Numbered from the stretch's first letter, positions 1 to 9,134 are shown. The stretch: 49,830 nt of DNA from Nitrospirota bacterium (GCA_016212185.1 JACRGX010000086.1:1-49830); one strand, 5' to 3'. A program made the numbers and translations. Notes: generated from the sequence alone by a model not told the origin.

Positions 1-78
1 CGGCCGCTTGATGTTTTTTATAGCAAAATAGACAGCCTTGATTTGCGCCTCAACTATCCTTCAGATGTTTTGCGCTAA
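1..78 (+). CDS. C-terminal tail of an unidentified protein (partial at window edge)
   Basis: A reading frame is open from the first base and ends at TAA 76-78, giving about 25 residues ending LNYPSDVLR. It lies upstream of galU on the same strand with about 110 bases between. The fragment is too short to assign to a family, and it could be an open frame by chance. The codon usage looks like that of neighbouring genes. Confidence 0.35.
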   Translation, partial: RPLDVFYSKIDSLDLRLNYPSDVLR

Positions 79-191
79 GGAAGTCTCCCACAGCAAAGAA
101 TAATCCACCCTCTCTATTCTCTTTCAATAATCCTTATTATCGTGCTAAAATATCAGGAATCCGAGATTAATTTTCAGGAAGGAATAAATTT

Positions 192-1079
192 ATGAGTATG
201 GAAGTGCGAAAGGCAGTATTCCCTGCGGCAGGACTTGGGACCAGATTCCTGCCGGCGACAAAGGCGTCTCCGAAGGAGATGCTGCCGATTGTTGACAAGC
301 CCATGATTCAATACGCAGTTGAAGAGGCGGAAAAATGCGGAATCAGTGAATTTGTTATCATTACAGGCAAAAACAAACGGGCGATTGAAGACCACTTTGA
401 TTCTGTTATGGAATTGGAAGTGAATCTTAAGAATAAAGGCAAGCACTCCCTGCTTAATGAAGTTCAGCGGTTAAATCACCTGCATTTTGCCTTTATCAGG
501 CAAAAAATGCCGCTCGGGCTCGGCCATGCCATCCTCTGCTCAAAGCCCGTTGTGCACGATGAGCCTTTTGCAGTTATGCTGAGCGACGACATCATAGACC
601 CTGATGATGCCCTCTTGCAGGATATGCTGAAATGCTTCCAAAAATATCAGTCGCCTGTGCTTGCACTTCAAAAAGTACCCAAAAAAGATGTATCCCGCTA
701 TGGGATAATCAAAGGGACAAAGGTAAATAAAAACCTGTTTAAGATAGAAGACCTTGTGGAAAAACCGGGCCCGTCAAGGGCGCCTTCAAATATCGCAATC
801 ATAGGAAGATATATTCTTACGCCTGACATATTCCATTTTCTTGAGACAGTGACACCCGGTAAGGACGGCGAGATTCAACTGACAGATGCGCTGAAGGCGC
901 TCCTTAAAACAAGGGACATTTATGGTTACCTGTTTGAGGGAAGGCGCTATGACGCCGGAGACAAGGCAGGTTTTCTTGAAGCCACAGTGGAACTCGCATT
1001 GAAAAATCCTGAAGTAAAAACACAATTCAGGAAATATCTGTTATCTTTAAAATCAAACCTTAAGACAAGGCAGGAATAA
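192..1079 (+). CDS. galU: UTP--glucose-1-phosphate uridylyltransferase
   Basis: Makes UDP-glucose from UTP and glucose-1-phosphate in the cytoplasm, feeding surface polysaccharide and galactose metabolism. The 295 residues are a normal length for bacterial GalU. The N-terminal nucleotide-binding signature [20 protein letters not shown] is at about residues 12-31. [19 protein letters not shown] and the [15 protein letters not shown] segment near the C-terminus are also typical of the family. The ATG at 192 is preceded by AGGAAGG at a suitable distance, which fixes the start. The stop is 8 bases before the lon ATG and its TAA overlaps the lon ribosome-binding site, so galU and lon are probably co-transcribed. 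The galT and glgA genes further along the window use related sugar-nucleotide chemistry. Confidence 0.95.
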   Translation: MSMEVRKAVFPAAGLGTRFLPATKASPKEMLPIVDKPMIQYAVEEAEKCGISEFVIITGKNKRAIEDHFDSVMELEVNLKNKGKHSLLNEVQRLNHLHFAFIRQKMPLGLGHAILCSKPVVHDEPFAVMLSDDIIDPDDALLQDMLKCFQKYQSPVLALQKVPKKDVSRYGIIKGTKVNKNLFKIEDLVEKPGPSRAPSNIAIIGRYILTPDIFHFLETVTPGKDGEIQLTDALKALLKTRDIYGYLFEGRRYDAGDKAGFLEATVELALKNPEVKTQFRKYLLSLKSNLKTRQE

Positions 1080-1087
1080 GGAGCATT

Positions 1088-3460
1088 ATGGCAAACACAG
1101 TTATAAAAGAAGAGCGCGATGTTGAAATCCCGACCATTCTTCCCATTCTGCCGGTCAGGGATATGGTAATTTTCCCATATATGATACTTCCGCTTTTTGT
1201 CGGACGGGAAATATCAGTCAAAGCTATTGACCACGCCCTTGCGACTAACCGCATGGTTCTTCTTGTAACGCAAAAAGACATAAATATAGAAACGCCTTCT
1301 CCTGAGGACCTTTACAGGGTCGGCACAGTGGGAAGCATTCTGAGGGTATTAAAGCTTTCAGACGGAAGGCTGAAAATTCTCATACAGGGACTGGTCAAGG
1401 CGCGCGTTTACAGGTACACAAAGACAGAGGCTTATTATATAGGCGAGATTGAGAAAATCGTTGATGAAAAACCTGCTGAATTGTCAGTTGAAGTAGAAGC
1501 CCTTATGCGCAATATAAAAGAGCAGATGGACAAATCCGTAACCCTCGGCAAGCCGCTTATGCCGGACATAATGGTCCTTATTGAAAATATGGATGACCCG
1601 GGCAGGCTTGCGGACCTTGTTGCGTCCAATCTTGTTTTAAAGGCTGAGCAGGCGCAGGACCTTCTTGAAACCATGAACCCGATAGCAAGACTGAAGAAGA
1701 TAAATGACATACTTAACAGGGAAGTTGAGCTTCTTATTGTCCAGCAGAAGATACAGTCCGACGCAAAGGGGGAAATAGACAAGTCACAGCGCGAGTATTT
1801 CCTCAGGGAGCAGTTGAAGGCAATACAGAGGGAATTAGGCGAGATAGACGAAAAGACAGAGGAAATCCAGGAACTGAAGGGAAAAATAGAGGCGTCAAAG
1901 ATGCCCGAGCGCGTGGAAAAGGAGGCGCTGAAACAGCTTAAGCGTCTTGAAAAAATGCATCCTGACAGCGCAGAGGCAGGCACGATCAGGACTTATGTAG
2001 ACTGGCTCATTGAACTGCCGTGGGCAAAAAGCACGCAGGACAACATTGACCTTAAAGGCGCCAAAAAAGTCCTTGATGAAGACCATTATGATTTAGAGCG
2101 GGTTAAGGAAAGGATACTTGAGTATCTGGGGGTCCGCAAGCTTAAGGAAAAGATGAAGGGCCCTATACTGTGTTTTGTGGGCCCTCCGGGTGTTGGCAAG
2201 ACCTCTCTCGGAAAATCCATTGCGCGGTCGCTCGGCAGAGAGTTTTACAGGATGTCTCTGGGCGGAATGCGGGATGAGGCGGAGATAAGAGGGCACAGAA
2301 GGACTTATGTCGGAGCGCTTCCCGGCAGGATTATTCAGGGGATTAAAACAACAGGCAAGAACAATCCGGTATTCATGCTTGATGAGGTGGATAAAATCGG
2401 CATGGACTTCAGGGGAGACCCGGCGTCAGCCCTGCTTGAGGTCCTGGACCCGGAGCAAAACTTTGCATTTGTTGATCACTATCTTGGCGTGCCTTTTGAC
2501 CTGAGCAATGTGATGTTTATAACTACTGCAAACCTGATAGACCCGATACCATCGCCCTTAAGAGACAGGATGGAGATAATACCGCTTTCAGGCTATACGT
2601 CTGAAGAGAAATTAGGAATAGCAAGGAATTATCTCATCCCAAAACAGTTAAAAGAACACGGTATCACCGGGAAAAACATAAAGATAAATGACAGCGCCGT
2701 GCTGCAGATAACTTCACATTATACGAGGGAGGCCGGCGTTAGAAACCTTGAGAGGGAGCTTGCAAACCTCTGCAGAAAAGTTGCAAGGAAGATTGCTGAG
2801 GGCAAGGAGAAGACTTATCATATTTCCGCCAAAAACCTCTCAAAATATCTGGGAGTGCCGAAATTCCTTCCTGAAGAAGAAATGGAAAAGGATGAGGTCG
2901 GGGTTGCAACAGGACTTGCATGGACAGAAGCCGGCGGCGACATAATATACATAGAGGCAACAACAATGAAAGGCAAGGGGCATCTGACACTTACAGGGCA
3001 TTTGGGGGATGTGATGAAGGAATCCGCACATGCCGCCCTGAGCTATATACGTTCAAGGGCCAAGCACCTTGGAATAAACACTGACCTTTTCTCAAAAAAC
3101 GACATACACATACATGTCCCTGCAGGCGCAACTCCGAAAGACGGTCCTTCTGCGGGAATAACTATGGCTACTGCAATTGCATCGGCATTTATAGGGAAGC
3201 CTGTTAGTAAGAGCACTGCAATGACAGGCGAGGTTACGCTTAGGGGCAGGGTGCTGCCGATAGGGGGATTAAAAGAGAAAACCCTTGCGGCAAAGCGGAT
3301 GGGCATCAGAAAAGTTATTATCCCGCGGAGGAATAAGAAAGACCTTGAAGATATTCCAAAGTACATTAAGAAGGGGATGGAATTTGTGCTTGTTGAAGCC
3401 ATGGATGAGGTATTGAAAAATACCTTAAAAGATAATAAGAGGGAAATAAAAGCCAAATAA
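1088..3460 (+). CDS. lon: ATP-dependent protease Lon
   Basis: Cytoplasmic AAA+ serine protease that degrades misfolded and regulatory proteins. At 790 residues it has the full family architecture. A LON substrate-binding N-domain (about 15-205) begins [11 protein letters not shown], followed by a helical region. The AAA+ module has Walker A GPPGVGKT at 365-372 and Walker [11 protein letters not shown]. The C-terminal peptidase domain has Ser688 in KDGPSAG and Lys731 in GGLKEK, the 43-residue spacing of the Ser-Lys dyad. The start ATG follows AAGGAG that overlaps the galU stop. The usual bacterial neighbours clpP/clpX are absent here; the trigger factor gene is about 15 kb away. Nothing looks damaged. 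Confidence 0.97.
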   Translation: MANTVIKEERDVEIPTILPILPVRDMVIFPYMILPLFVGREISVKAIDHALATNRMVLLVTQKDINIETPSPEDLYRVGTVGSILRVLKLSDGRLKILIQGLVKARVYRYTKTEAYYIGEIEKIVDEKPAELSVEVEALMRNIKEQMDKSVTLGKPLMPDIMVLIENMDDPGRLADLVASNLVLKAEQAQDLLETMNPIARLKKINDILNREVELLIVQQKIQSDAKGEIDKSQREYFLREQLKAIQRELGEIDEKTEEIQELKGKIEASKMPERVEKEALKQLKRLEKMHPDSAEAGTIRTYVDWLIELPWAKSTQDNIDLKGAKKVLDEDHYDLERVKERILEYLGVRKLKEKMKGPILCFVGPPGVGKTSLGKSIARSLGREFYRMSLGGMRDEAEIRGHRRTYVGALPGRIIQGIKTTGKNNPVFMLDEVDKIGMDFRGDPASALLEVLDPEQNFAFVDHYLGVPFDLSNVMFITTANLIDPIPSPLRDRMEIIPLSGYTSEEKLGIARNYLIPKQLKEHGITGKNIKINDSAVLQITSHYTREAGVRNLERELANLCRKVARKIAEGKEKTYHISAKNLSKYLGVPKFLPEEEMEKDEVGVATGLAWTEAGGDIIYIEATTMKGKGHLTLTGHLGDVMKESAHAALSYIRSRAKHLGINTDLFSKNDIHIHVPAGATPKDGPSAGITMATAIASAFIGKPVSKSTAMTGEVTLRGRVLPIGGLKEKTLAAKRMGIRKVIIPRRNKKDLEDIPKYIKKGMEFVLVEAMDEVLKNTLKDNKREIKAK

Positions 3461-3558
3461 TAATTTTTATTAATGTCTAAATTACAAAGCTCAAATGCCA
3501 AATTATAACGGAAAGTCATTTGGCATTAATTTGACATTTGGATTTTGAAATTTTGAAT
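3461..3558. repeat. AT-rich imperfect inverted-repeat element, copy 1
   Basis: The space between the convergent lon and nadB genes holds short words built on CAAATGCCAAAT and TTTGACATTTGG. The perfect 10-base arms AATGCCAAAT (3494-3503) and ATTTGGCATT (3518-3527) can form a stem, which may also act as a bidirectional terminator. The same word series (CAAAGCTCAAATGCC, CAAAATTTCAAAATCC) recurs in opposite orientation at 24081-24203. It is therefore a dispersed element and not a unique spacer. Confidence 0.6.
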
Positions 3559-5154
3559 TTACACATTGCCCCACCAGGGCGGTTTTTCATTCCGGCATAT
3601 GCTGTGTCTGTGCCAGCCTTTGCCCTTTTCCTTAAAATCAGAGCGGTAATGTGCCCCAGAGCTGCCTTCCCTTAAAAGCGCTGAGTCTACGATTAGATTT
3701 GCAACGGTAAGCATGTTTTTAAGCTCAAGCTCTGCCCTGCCGGGGAAATTCAGCTTTGTAATAAAATCATGTTTCTTAAGCCATGCCTTTGCAGTGTTTA
3801 AAGACTTCCTGCATCTAATAATCCCTGCCTTATTCCACATTAACCGCCTGAGAGAAGTTCTTATTTTTTCAATGTCAAAATGGGGGTTAGGAGTTAGGGA
3901 TTGGAGATTGGTGATTGATAAATTTTTGTATTTTCTGCCAAACGTTAACCCCAAATCCCCAACCCCTGCTTCTAATGCTGCTGTTCTTCCAGCCCTTGCC
4001 CCGTAAACAAGTCCTTCAAGAAGGCTGTTTGAGGCAAGGCGGTTTGCGCCGTGAACGCCTGTGCAGGCCACCTCTCCGGCAACAAAAAGACCTCTTATGT
4101 TTGTTTTCCCGTTCAGATTACTTTTTACACCGCCCATTATGTAATGAGCGGCAGGGCTGACTGGTATTAAATCCTCAGTTATATCAATATCAAACTTCAG
4201 GCATGTTGAATAGATGCGGGGAAAACGCTTTTTAACAAAATTCCTGTCAAGATGCCTCAAGTCAAGATAGACATGTTTTGCATTTGTCCGGACCATCTCA
4301 GAGATGATCGCCCTTGTCACAATATCCCTCGGCGCAAGCTCTGCCATTTTATGATAATGGGGCATGAAGCGCCTGCCGCGGATATTTTTTAAGACTGCGC
4401 CTTCGCCCCTCATCGCCTCGCTCAGAAGAAATTGCGGGGCAGATGGCGAGTAAAGGGTTGTAGGATGGAACTGAATAAATTCCATGTCTTCAAGCAAAGC
4501 GCCTGCCCTGTATGCAATCGCCATTCCGTCGCCGGTTGCAATCAGCGGATTGGTTGTGCGTGAGAAGAGCTGTCCGGCGCCCCCTGTTGCAAGCACGACA
4601 GCCTTTGCATAAATATATATAAGCTCCCTATTTCTGAAAACAACGGCGCCGATGCACCTGCCGTCTGCAATAATCAAATCCATGGTAAATGCAAACGCAT
4701 GCCTTGAAACGCTTGAGAAAGAACGCGCCTTATTAATAAGCACACGCTCAAGCTCTTTGCCAGTTGAATCGCCGTGGGCGTGAAGTATCCTTTTCCTTGA
4801 ATGCGCCGCCTCTTTTGTAAAGGCGAGCCTGCTTCCTTCTTTGTCAAACTGTGCGCCCCACGAGATAAGCTCGCGTATAACCCCCGGCCCCTCTTCAACC
4901 AGCGCCTTGACTGCATCTTCCCTGCATAAGCCGTTGCCTGCCTTTATGGTGTCTTTATAATGAATGCCGACCTCATCTTCATCGCTTAATGCAACGGCAA
5001 TCCCGCCCTGGGCATATCCAGTACTGCTTTCAGCAGGATTATCCTTTGTGAGGACAAGAACGCTGCCCCTCTGCGCAAGTTCTATTGCCGCCCTCAGCCC
5101 TGCAACTCCGCCGCCGATTATTAAAAAATCTACCTTCTCGGTTGAAACACTCAT
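3559..5154 (-). CDS. nadB: L-aspartate oxidase
   Basis: FAD enzyme that oxidises L-aspartate to iminoaspartate, the first step of de novo NAD synthesis. The 531 residues start with the FAD-binding GGGVAG at 14-19. They also carry the succinate dehydrogenase/NadB family blocks EFIQFHPTTLY, EAMRGEGA, RHLDRNF and PAAHYIMGG, and GVHGANRLASNSLLEGLVYG. The C-terminal helical part follows (RRLMWNKAGIIR). Residues about 394-425, between the flavin domain and the helical tail, are encoded by an inverted repeat of GGGTTAGGGATTGG-like words. This looks like an in-frame repeat insertion in a surface linker. No nadA or nadC is next to it. It is convergent with lon. Confidence 0.93.
   Translation of the reverse strand: MSVSTEKVDFLIIGGGVAGLRAAIELAQRGSVLVLTKDNPAESSTGYAQGGIAVALSDEDEVGIHYKDTIKAGNGLCREDAVKALVEEGPGVIRELISWGAQFDKEGSRLAFTKEAAHSRKRILHAHGDSTGKELERVLINKARSFSSVSRHAFAFTMDLIIADGRCIGAVVFRNRELIYIYAKAVVLATGGAGQLFSRTTNPLIATGDGMAIAYRAGALLEDMEFIQFHPTTLYSPSAPQFLLSEAMRGEGAVLKNIRGRRFMPHYHKMAELAPRDIVTRAIISEMVRTNAKHVYLDLRHLDRNFVKKRFPRIYSTCLKFDIDITEDLIPVSPAAHYIMGGVKSNLNGKTNIRGLFVAGEVACTGVHGANRLASNSLLEGLVYGARAGRTAALEAGVGDLGLTFGRKYKNLSITNLQSLTPNPHFDIEKIRTSLRRLMWNKAGIIRCRKSLNTAKAWLKKHDFITKLNFPGRAELELKNMLTVANLIVDSALLREGSSGAHYRSDFKEKGKGWHRHSICRNEKPPWWGNV
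3882..3976. repeat. Inverted repeat inserted in frame in nadB
   Basis: The plus strand reads GGGGGTTAGGAGTTAGGG, then ATTGGAGATTGG. After an AT-rich middle it reads AACGTTAACCCCAAATCCCC and AACCCC. The two arms are degenerate complements built on a GGGTTAGGGATTGG word. The segment length keeps the nadB frame open and adds about 30 linker residues. Other NadB proteins have a variable linker here, so the enzyme may remain active. Confidence 0.6.
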
Positions 5155-5234
5155 AATGAAAATATAATGACATTTAAGGATTAAGTCAATGAAGGAATGA
5201 GCGTTTGTTTATAAAAAAATTTATTACGCACATA

Positions 5235-5273
5235 AGCATCATAAAAATAGTAACAGCAGCATCATAAAAATAG
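5235..5273 (+). repeat. Exact 16-base direct repeat upstream of a secreted-protein gene
   Basis: AGCATCATAAAAATAG occurs at 5235-5250 and again at 5258-5273, immediately before a TTGACA at 5275-5280. A TATAAT at 5307-5312 is 26 bases further on, too far for a standard promoter with that TTGACA. The direct repeats could be a tandem regulator site, but no regulator is known. The rest of 5155-5432 shows no gene. Confidence 0.4.
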
Positions 5274-5432
5274 CTTGACATTTTTGTTTTTAAAGGTAAA
5301 TCTTAATATAATCTGCTGTATTTAGAGGGGCAAGATATGAGACCACAGAATTTAACCACAGAGAACTCAGAGAGTATTTATTGCAAAATTATCAATTATC
5401 ATTTCAAACTGCAAATTTTAAAGGAGGGTACT

Positions 5433-6986
5433 ATGAATTTTAGCAAAAGGAGCTTGCCCTTAAAATTTATCGTATTACTGTTTTGTGTTTTATTGCCCAG
5501 CATCAGCGCATATGCGTCTGACTGGCTTATCAGCACACCGGATTCTGACGGGAGTATTGGCTGGGATACGTCAATAGCCGTTGATTCAAATAATAAGGTG
5601 CAGATCAGTTATTATGATGAAACAAACGGCGACCTCAGATATGCCACAAATGCATCCGGCGGCTGGGTTACTGTAACCATTGATGCAGAAGGCGATACAG
5701 GCTGGCTGACATCAATAGCCGTGGATTCAGACAACAAGGTGCATATAAGCTACTATGACAATACAAATCATAACCTTAAATATGCTACAAACGCTGAAGG
5801 GACCTGGGTCACAACCACAGTGGATTCTTCAGGAAACGTTTACTGGTTTAATGCGCTGGCCCTTGATTCAAACAACAAGGCGCACATAAGTTATTGGGAC
5901 GGCATTAACTGGGACCTTAGATATGCCACGAATGCCGGAGGAAGCTGGGTCACAACAGCAGTAGATTTTGAAGGTGAAGTCGGCAGTTCCTGCGACATAG
6001 CAGTGGATTCCAGAGACAAGGTGCATATCAGCTACCGCGACAGCTATAACTCCACACTCAAATATGCCACAAATGCCGGAGGAAGCTGGACAACCACAAC
6101 CATTGACCCTAATGAATTTTCAGGATGGTTTTCCTCCATAGCCGTTGATTCAAACAACAACGTGCACATAAGCTACTATGACGACATAAATTCCGTACTT
6201 AAATATGCCACAAATGCAGGCGGAAACTGGACAACTGCAACCGTTGACGCAGACGGCTATGTAGGCTGGTACACCTCCATAGCAGTGGATTCCGGAGACA
6301 ATGCGCATATCAGCTATTTTGACTGGGGCAATGCTGATTTGAAATATGCAACAAATGCCTCAGGTGTGTGGGTTGCTGAAACGATAGATTCTGAAGGGTT
6401 TGTGGGCGGTTTTACATCTATAGATTTAGGCGCCGGTAACAGTGTGCATATCAGCTATTATGACTGGCTCAATTCTGACCTTAAGTATGCGGTAAAAGCC
6501 TCTGCGGTGGTTGACAATGACAATGACGGCTATGCCTCTGATACAGATTGCAACGACAACGACCCTACAATTAACCCCGGTGCTTTGGAAATCTGCGACG
6601 GCAAAGATAATGACTGTGACGGCTCGGTAGATGAAAATTATGTATTCGGCGGCTTCAGACAGCCGTTAAATCAGAATGGTTCAAACACATTTAATTCAGG
6701 CAGGACAATACCGGTCAAAATTACACTTGCAGATTGCGCGGGTCAGGAAATATCTTCTGCCGCGGTAACAATCGCTGTTTACAGAATCACGGCTTCAGGA
6801 ACCGAAGAAGCAGTGCCTGTTTTCTCATCAGGGAATGCCAATACCGGGAATCTTTTCAGGCATGATGCGGCCGGAGGGCAATACATCTACAATTTAAGCA
6901 CTAAAAATTATATGACAGGAAATTACAGGATTTATGCAGTACTTGATGACGGCAGTAAATATTCAGTAAACATTTTACTGCAATAA
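5433..6986 (+). CDS. Secreted seven-repeat protein with MopE-like metal-binding motif and PxKF-type C-terminus
   Basis: Probable exported protein of 517 residues; no enzymatic role is recognised. I chose the ATG at 5433 because AAGGAGG lies just upstream and the product then opens with a signal peptide (KFIVLLFCVLLPSISAYA). An in-frame ATG at 5337 has no such support. Seven repeats of about 53 residues follow, each with SIAVDSNNKVHISYYD and LKYATNA, the pattern of a beta-propeller-like fold. After them comes an Asp/Cys-rich stretch (DNDNDGYASDTDCNDNDP, then EICDGKDNDCDG) typical of the MopE-type putative metal-binding motif. The C-terminal region FGGFRQPLNQNG...RTIPVKITL resembles PxKF domains. 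It is probably calcium-binding and surface or extracellular. Confidence 0.75.
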   Translation: MNFSKRSLPLKFIVLLFCVLLPSISAYASDWLISTPDSDGSIGWDTSIAVDSNNKVQISYYDETNGDLRYATNASGGWVTVTIDAEGDTGWLTSIAVDSDNKVHISYYDNTNHNLKYATNAEGTWVTTTVDSSGNVYWFNALALDSNNKAHISYWDGINWDLRYATNAGGSWVTTAVDFEGEVGSSCDIAVDSRDKVHISYRDSYNSTLKYATNAGGSWTTTTIDPNEFSGWFSSIAVDSNNNVHISYYDDINSVLKYATNAGGNWTTATVDADGYVGWYTSIAVDSGDNAHISYFDWGNADLKYATNASGVWVAETIDSEGFVGGFTSIDLGAGNSVHISYYDWLNSDLKYAVKASAVVDNDNDGYASDTDCNDNDPTINPGALEICDGKDNDCDGSVDENYVFGGFRQPLNQNGSNTFNSGRTIPVKITLADCAGQEISSAAVTIAVYRITASGTEEAVPVFSSGNANTGNLFRHDAAGGQYIYNLSTKNYMTGNYRIYAVLDDGSKYSVNILLQ

Positions 6987-6995
6987 GGAGACAGA

Positions 6996-7154
6996 TTCTT
7001 CCTTATCAGTCAGATGATTGTCCCCGGCTCAATCTACTGGAACATAGGCTTTGGCAGGGAAAAGGGCGAGGTTGAAAAGGATGAAGAGGGGCTCAAGACC
7101 ATGCAGGCGCTCGGCGAAAACATAGCATGGCTGATGAAGAAGATAGGGAAATAA
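6996..7154 (+). pseudogene. C-terminal remnant of a flavodoxin-family NAD(P)H/FMN oxidoreductase
   Basis: An open frame directly after the preceding stop reads [20 protein letters not shown] and then [20 protein letters not shown], ending MKKIGK at TAA 7152-7154. This matches my memory of the C-terminal end of flavodoxin-family FMN reductases. The flavin-binding N-terminus is missing, because the sequence upstream belongs to the intact secreted-protein gene. It is therefore a truncated leftover, probably from a deletion that joined the two. Confidence 0.6.
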
Positions 7155-7235
7155 AAGGAACAGGGGAATATGGGGGTAGTTATAAAAACCCTTTCCCCTT
7201 GGAATCCATTATACCCATTCCAATCGTATAATATC

Positions 7236-7265
7236 TTGACTTTTTATACGATGGCATCGTATAAT
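7236..7265 (+). promoter_or_regulatory. Promoter with an overlapping perfect palindromic operator
   Basis: TTGACT at 7236-7241 and TATAAT at 7260-7265 are 18 bases apart. Between and over them lies TATACGATGGCATCGTATA (7245-7263), a perfect 8-base inverted repeat with a 3-base centre that covers most of the -10 box. A protein bound there would block polymerase. The expected start of transcription (about 7272) coincides with the ATG of the ATPase gene. Confidence 0.65.
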
Positions 7266-7271
7266 TTCAGC

Positions 7272-8465
7272 ATGGAAGAGATTTTATACCGCTATAATCC
7301 GTGGTGGGAAGAAGGACACGTTTTTGAAAGCATTATTGAAAGACCCTGCCTATTGGAGAGAATAAAACATTACGAACAATCCAGACATGTTGTTTTTCTT
7401 ACAGGCTTGCGAAGGGTGGGAAAAACTACACTTCTAAAGCTTCTGATAAAGCATTTTATAGAAAACCTGCACATCAAGCCCGGGCATATCTTTTACATCA
7501 GTCTTGATGATTATCAGCTTTCAAAGAAAACCATCCTTGAACTTGTTGAAGAATACAGAGCAATCCAACGGCTTAGTTATAAACAAAAAGTTATTCTCTT
7601 TTTTGATGAAATTGCCTATCAGAAAGACTTTGAGTTGCAGCTTAAAAATCTTTATGACAATCAGGATGTTAAAATATACGCATCATCTTCAAGCGCCTCC
7701 ATACTCAAGAGCAAAAAACCGTATCTTACAGGCAGGAGCGCAATAGTAGAGGTTTTGCCGCTTAACTTCAGCGAATATCTTACTTTTAAACAAATTAAAA
7801 TCAGCAAAGCGGATAAACATCTCAAAAAGCAATATTTTGAAGATTTTCTGCAAACCGGCGGATTGCCTGAATATGTTTTGCGCGGAGATATTGAATATTT
7901 AAAAGAGCTTGTTGATGATATTATTTACAAGGACATCACGGCTTTTCATAACATTAAGAACCAGCAAGTGCTTAAGGATTTCTTTTTATTGTTGATGGAA
8001 AGGGCAGGAAAGGCTGTTAGTATTAATAAAATTGCCCGTATTCTGAAAATTTCTCCGGATACTGCAAAGCGTTATCTAAAGATGTTTGCTGACACATATC
8101 TGATATATCTTGTTTCACGCTGCGGCAGAACCAATGAAAAGATTCTGTCGCCTAAAAAGGTTTATGCCGCTGATTTAGGAATCAGGACTTTTTTTACGGG
8201 TTTTAGAGATATTGGAAGTCTGTTTGAAAATTATGCATATCTGGAAATCAGACATCTGAAACCATGTTACATTTATGAGGACGGCTATGAGATTGATTTC
8301 TTAACTGAAGATAAAACCCTGATTGAGGTCAAATACTACAACGCCATGCCTGAAAAACAAAAAAAACTCTTTGACCGTTTTGCGGCTAAGAAAAAGATAA
8401 TTATCAAAGACATTGATGAGTTGGAACGTATAACTCCCAAGCCCGCCGTAAAACAAAAGAAATAA
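7272..8465 (+). CDS. DUF4143-type P-loop ATPase (AAA_14/DUF4143 family)
   Basis: Cytoplasmic ATP-binding protein of 397 residues from a large, poorly understood family often found in mobile or stress-related contexts. It carries Walker A (GLRRVGKTTLL), Walker B (KVILFFDEIAY), a sensor-like IYASSSSASIL and TGRSAIVEVLPLNFSEYL. The C-terminal DUF4143 part contains a helix-turn-helix-like stretch (INKIARILKISPDTAKRYL) and a nuclease-like IDFLTEDKTLIEVKYY. I place the start at ATG 7272 (MEEILYRYNPWW), because the longer frame would begin inside the promoter. There is no ribosome-binding site and the -10 box is 6 bases upstream, so the mRNA is probably leaderless. The palindrome in the promoter suggests repression, perhaps by this protein. 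It lies among gene remnants. Confidence 0.85.
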   Translation: MEEILYRYNPWWEEGHVFESIIERPCLLERIKHYEQSRHVVFLTGLRRVGKTTLLKLLIKHFIENLHIKPGHIFYISLDDYQLSKKTILELVEEYRAIQRLSYKQKVILFFDEIAYQKDFELQLKNLYDNQDVKIYASSSSASILKSKKPYLTGRSAIVEVLPLNFSEYLTFKQIKISKADKHLKKQYFEDFLQTGGLPEYVLRGDIEYLKELVDDIIYKDITAFHNIKNQQVLKDFFLLLMERAGKAVSINKIARILKISPDTAKRYLKMFADTYLIYLVSRCGRTNEKILSPKKVYAADLGIRTFFTGFRDIGSLFENYAYLEIRHLKPCYIYEDGYEIDFLTEDKTLIEVKYYNAMPEKQKKLFDRFAAKKKIIIKDIDELERITPKPAVKQKK

Positions 8466-8686
8466 CTGCTGTCTCTATCCTTTCGCACTTCTCAATAGAA
8501 GCCCCTATAGTTTTTTTAAATGGATAGTGAGCGTATTCCCCGTGGTTTTGCCACGGAGTTAAGCGAGCGAATATGATAAAGAAAATTCTAACATTAGATT
8601 CCCTGCGGTCATGCCGTAGGGAATATCAATTTCCAATAGAATAAATACTCCTCTGTGGAAAATACGGGAAGTGTCCCTCCCTCCAA
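8466..8686. other. Gene-free stretch with two hairpins
   Basis: No gene is seen after the ATPase stop. Two stems are present: CCGTGG/CCACGG at about 8539-8555, and ATTCCCTGCGG pairing with CCGTAGGGAAT across a 5-base loop at about 8599-8625. Either could end transcription of the ATPase gene. Neither is followed by a clear T-run on the plus strand. Confidence 0.4.
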
Positions 8687-8914
8687 ATACAACTGGAATA
8701 TGCAGCTTCAGAAAGGAGATGCCTTGTTACAAGAAACAGAAATGATTATATTATCCTGACACGCCAGTTTTTTGCCGGACACAAATCGCATAAAGGGGTG
8801 CTTATTATTTCATCCTCCCACCGTTTTGATGATTTTAGCGCAATAGCAAAGGCTGTTTTAAAATATATTGAACACTATGACCAGCCTACGGATTATCTTT
8901 TTGATTTTGTATGA
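8687..8914 (+). pseudogene. C-terminal remnant of a DUF5615-like (PIN-like) protein
   Basis: A frame ending at TGA 8912-8914 encodes QLEYAASERRCLVTRNRNDY followed by IILTRQFFAGHKSHKGVLII and a tail ending DYLFDFV. The LVTRNRNDY segment and the hxGVLII block are what one expects from the second half of DUF5615 PIN-like toxins. No in-frame start or N-terminal catalytic Asp is present, so the gene is truncated. It sits between the ATPase gene and tRNA-Met. Confidence 0.55.
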
Positions 8915-8926
8915 AAAATTTTTAAA

Positions 8927-9000
8927 TGGCGGTGGCTGGACTCGAACCAGCGACACTACGGATATGAGCCGTATGCTCTAACCGACTGAGCTACACCGCC
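8927..9000 (-). tRNA. tRNA-Met (anticodon CAT)
   Basis: On the minus strand the acceptor stem GGCGGTG pairs with CACCGCC. The D-arm is TAGCTCAGTCGGTTAGAGC, the anticodon loop is CTCATAT with a TACGG/CCGTA stem, and the T-arm is GCTGGTTCGAGTCCAGC. The anticodon CAT with this elongator-like body suggests elongator tRNA-Met. A tRNA-Ile(CAT) read by lysidine modification is possible. The CCA end is not encoded. Confidence 0.93.
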
Positions 9001-9084
9001 GGATTTGGAGAGATAAGAAACGGAGTTATCAACAGTAACAAAATCAAGCCGTCAAAGTCAAATTGAAGGCTCTTCTTAAAAACC

Positions 9085-9114
9085 CTGGATTCCCGCCTTC
9101 GCGAGAATGACGAC
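9085..9114. repeat. GGATTCCC...GAATGAC hairpin repeat, copy 1
   Basis: CTGGATTCCCGCCTTCGCGA followed by GAATGACGAC forms a TTCCCGC/GCGAGAA hairpin. It belongs to a family of related hairpins also found at 11866-11896, 21691-21792 and 40071-40140. It lies in the spacer between tRNA-Met and the stop of the GGDEF-EAL gene. Confidence 0.6.
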
Positions 9115-9134
9115 TTTTTATGGAGGAACCAGTT

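Noticed and set aside
5275-5312. Standard promoter TTGACA...TATAAT before the secreted-protein gene
   Set aside because: The boxes are 26 bases apart, too far for a normal sigma-70 promoter.
5337-5432. Longer start for the secreted seven-repeat protein at ATG 5337
   Set aside because: The extra residues precede a clear ribosome-binding site and signal peptide at 5433. The region looks like a CCACAGAGAACTCAGAG-type spacer repeat.
7170-7271. Longer start for the DUF4143 ATPase at ATG 7170
   Set aside because: This part contains the -35 and -10 boxes and the palindrome, so it is promoter and not coding.
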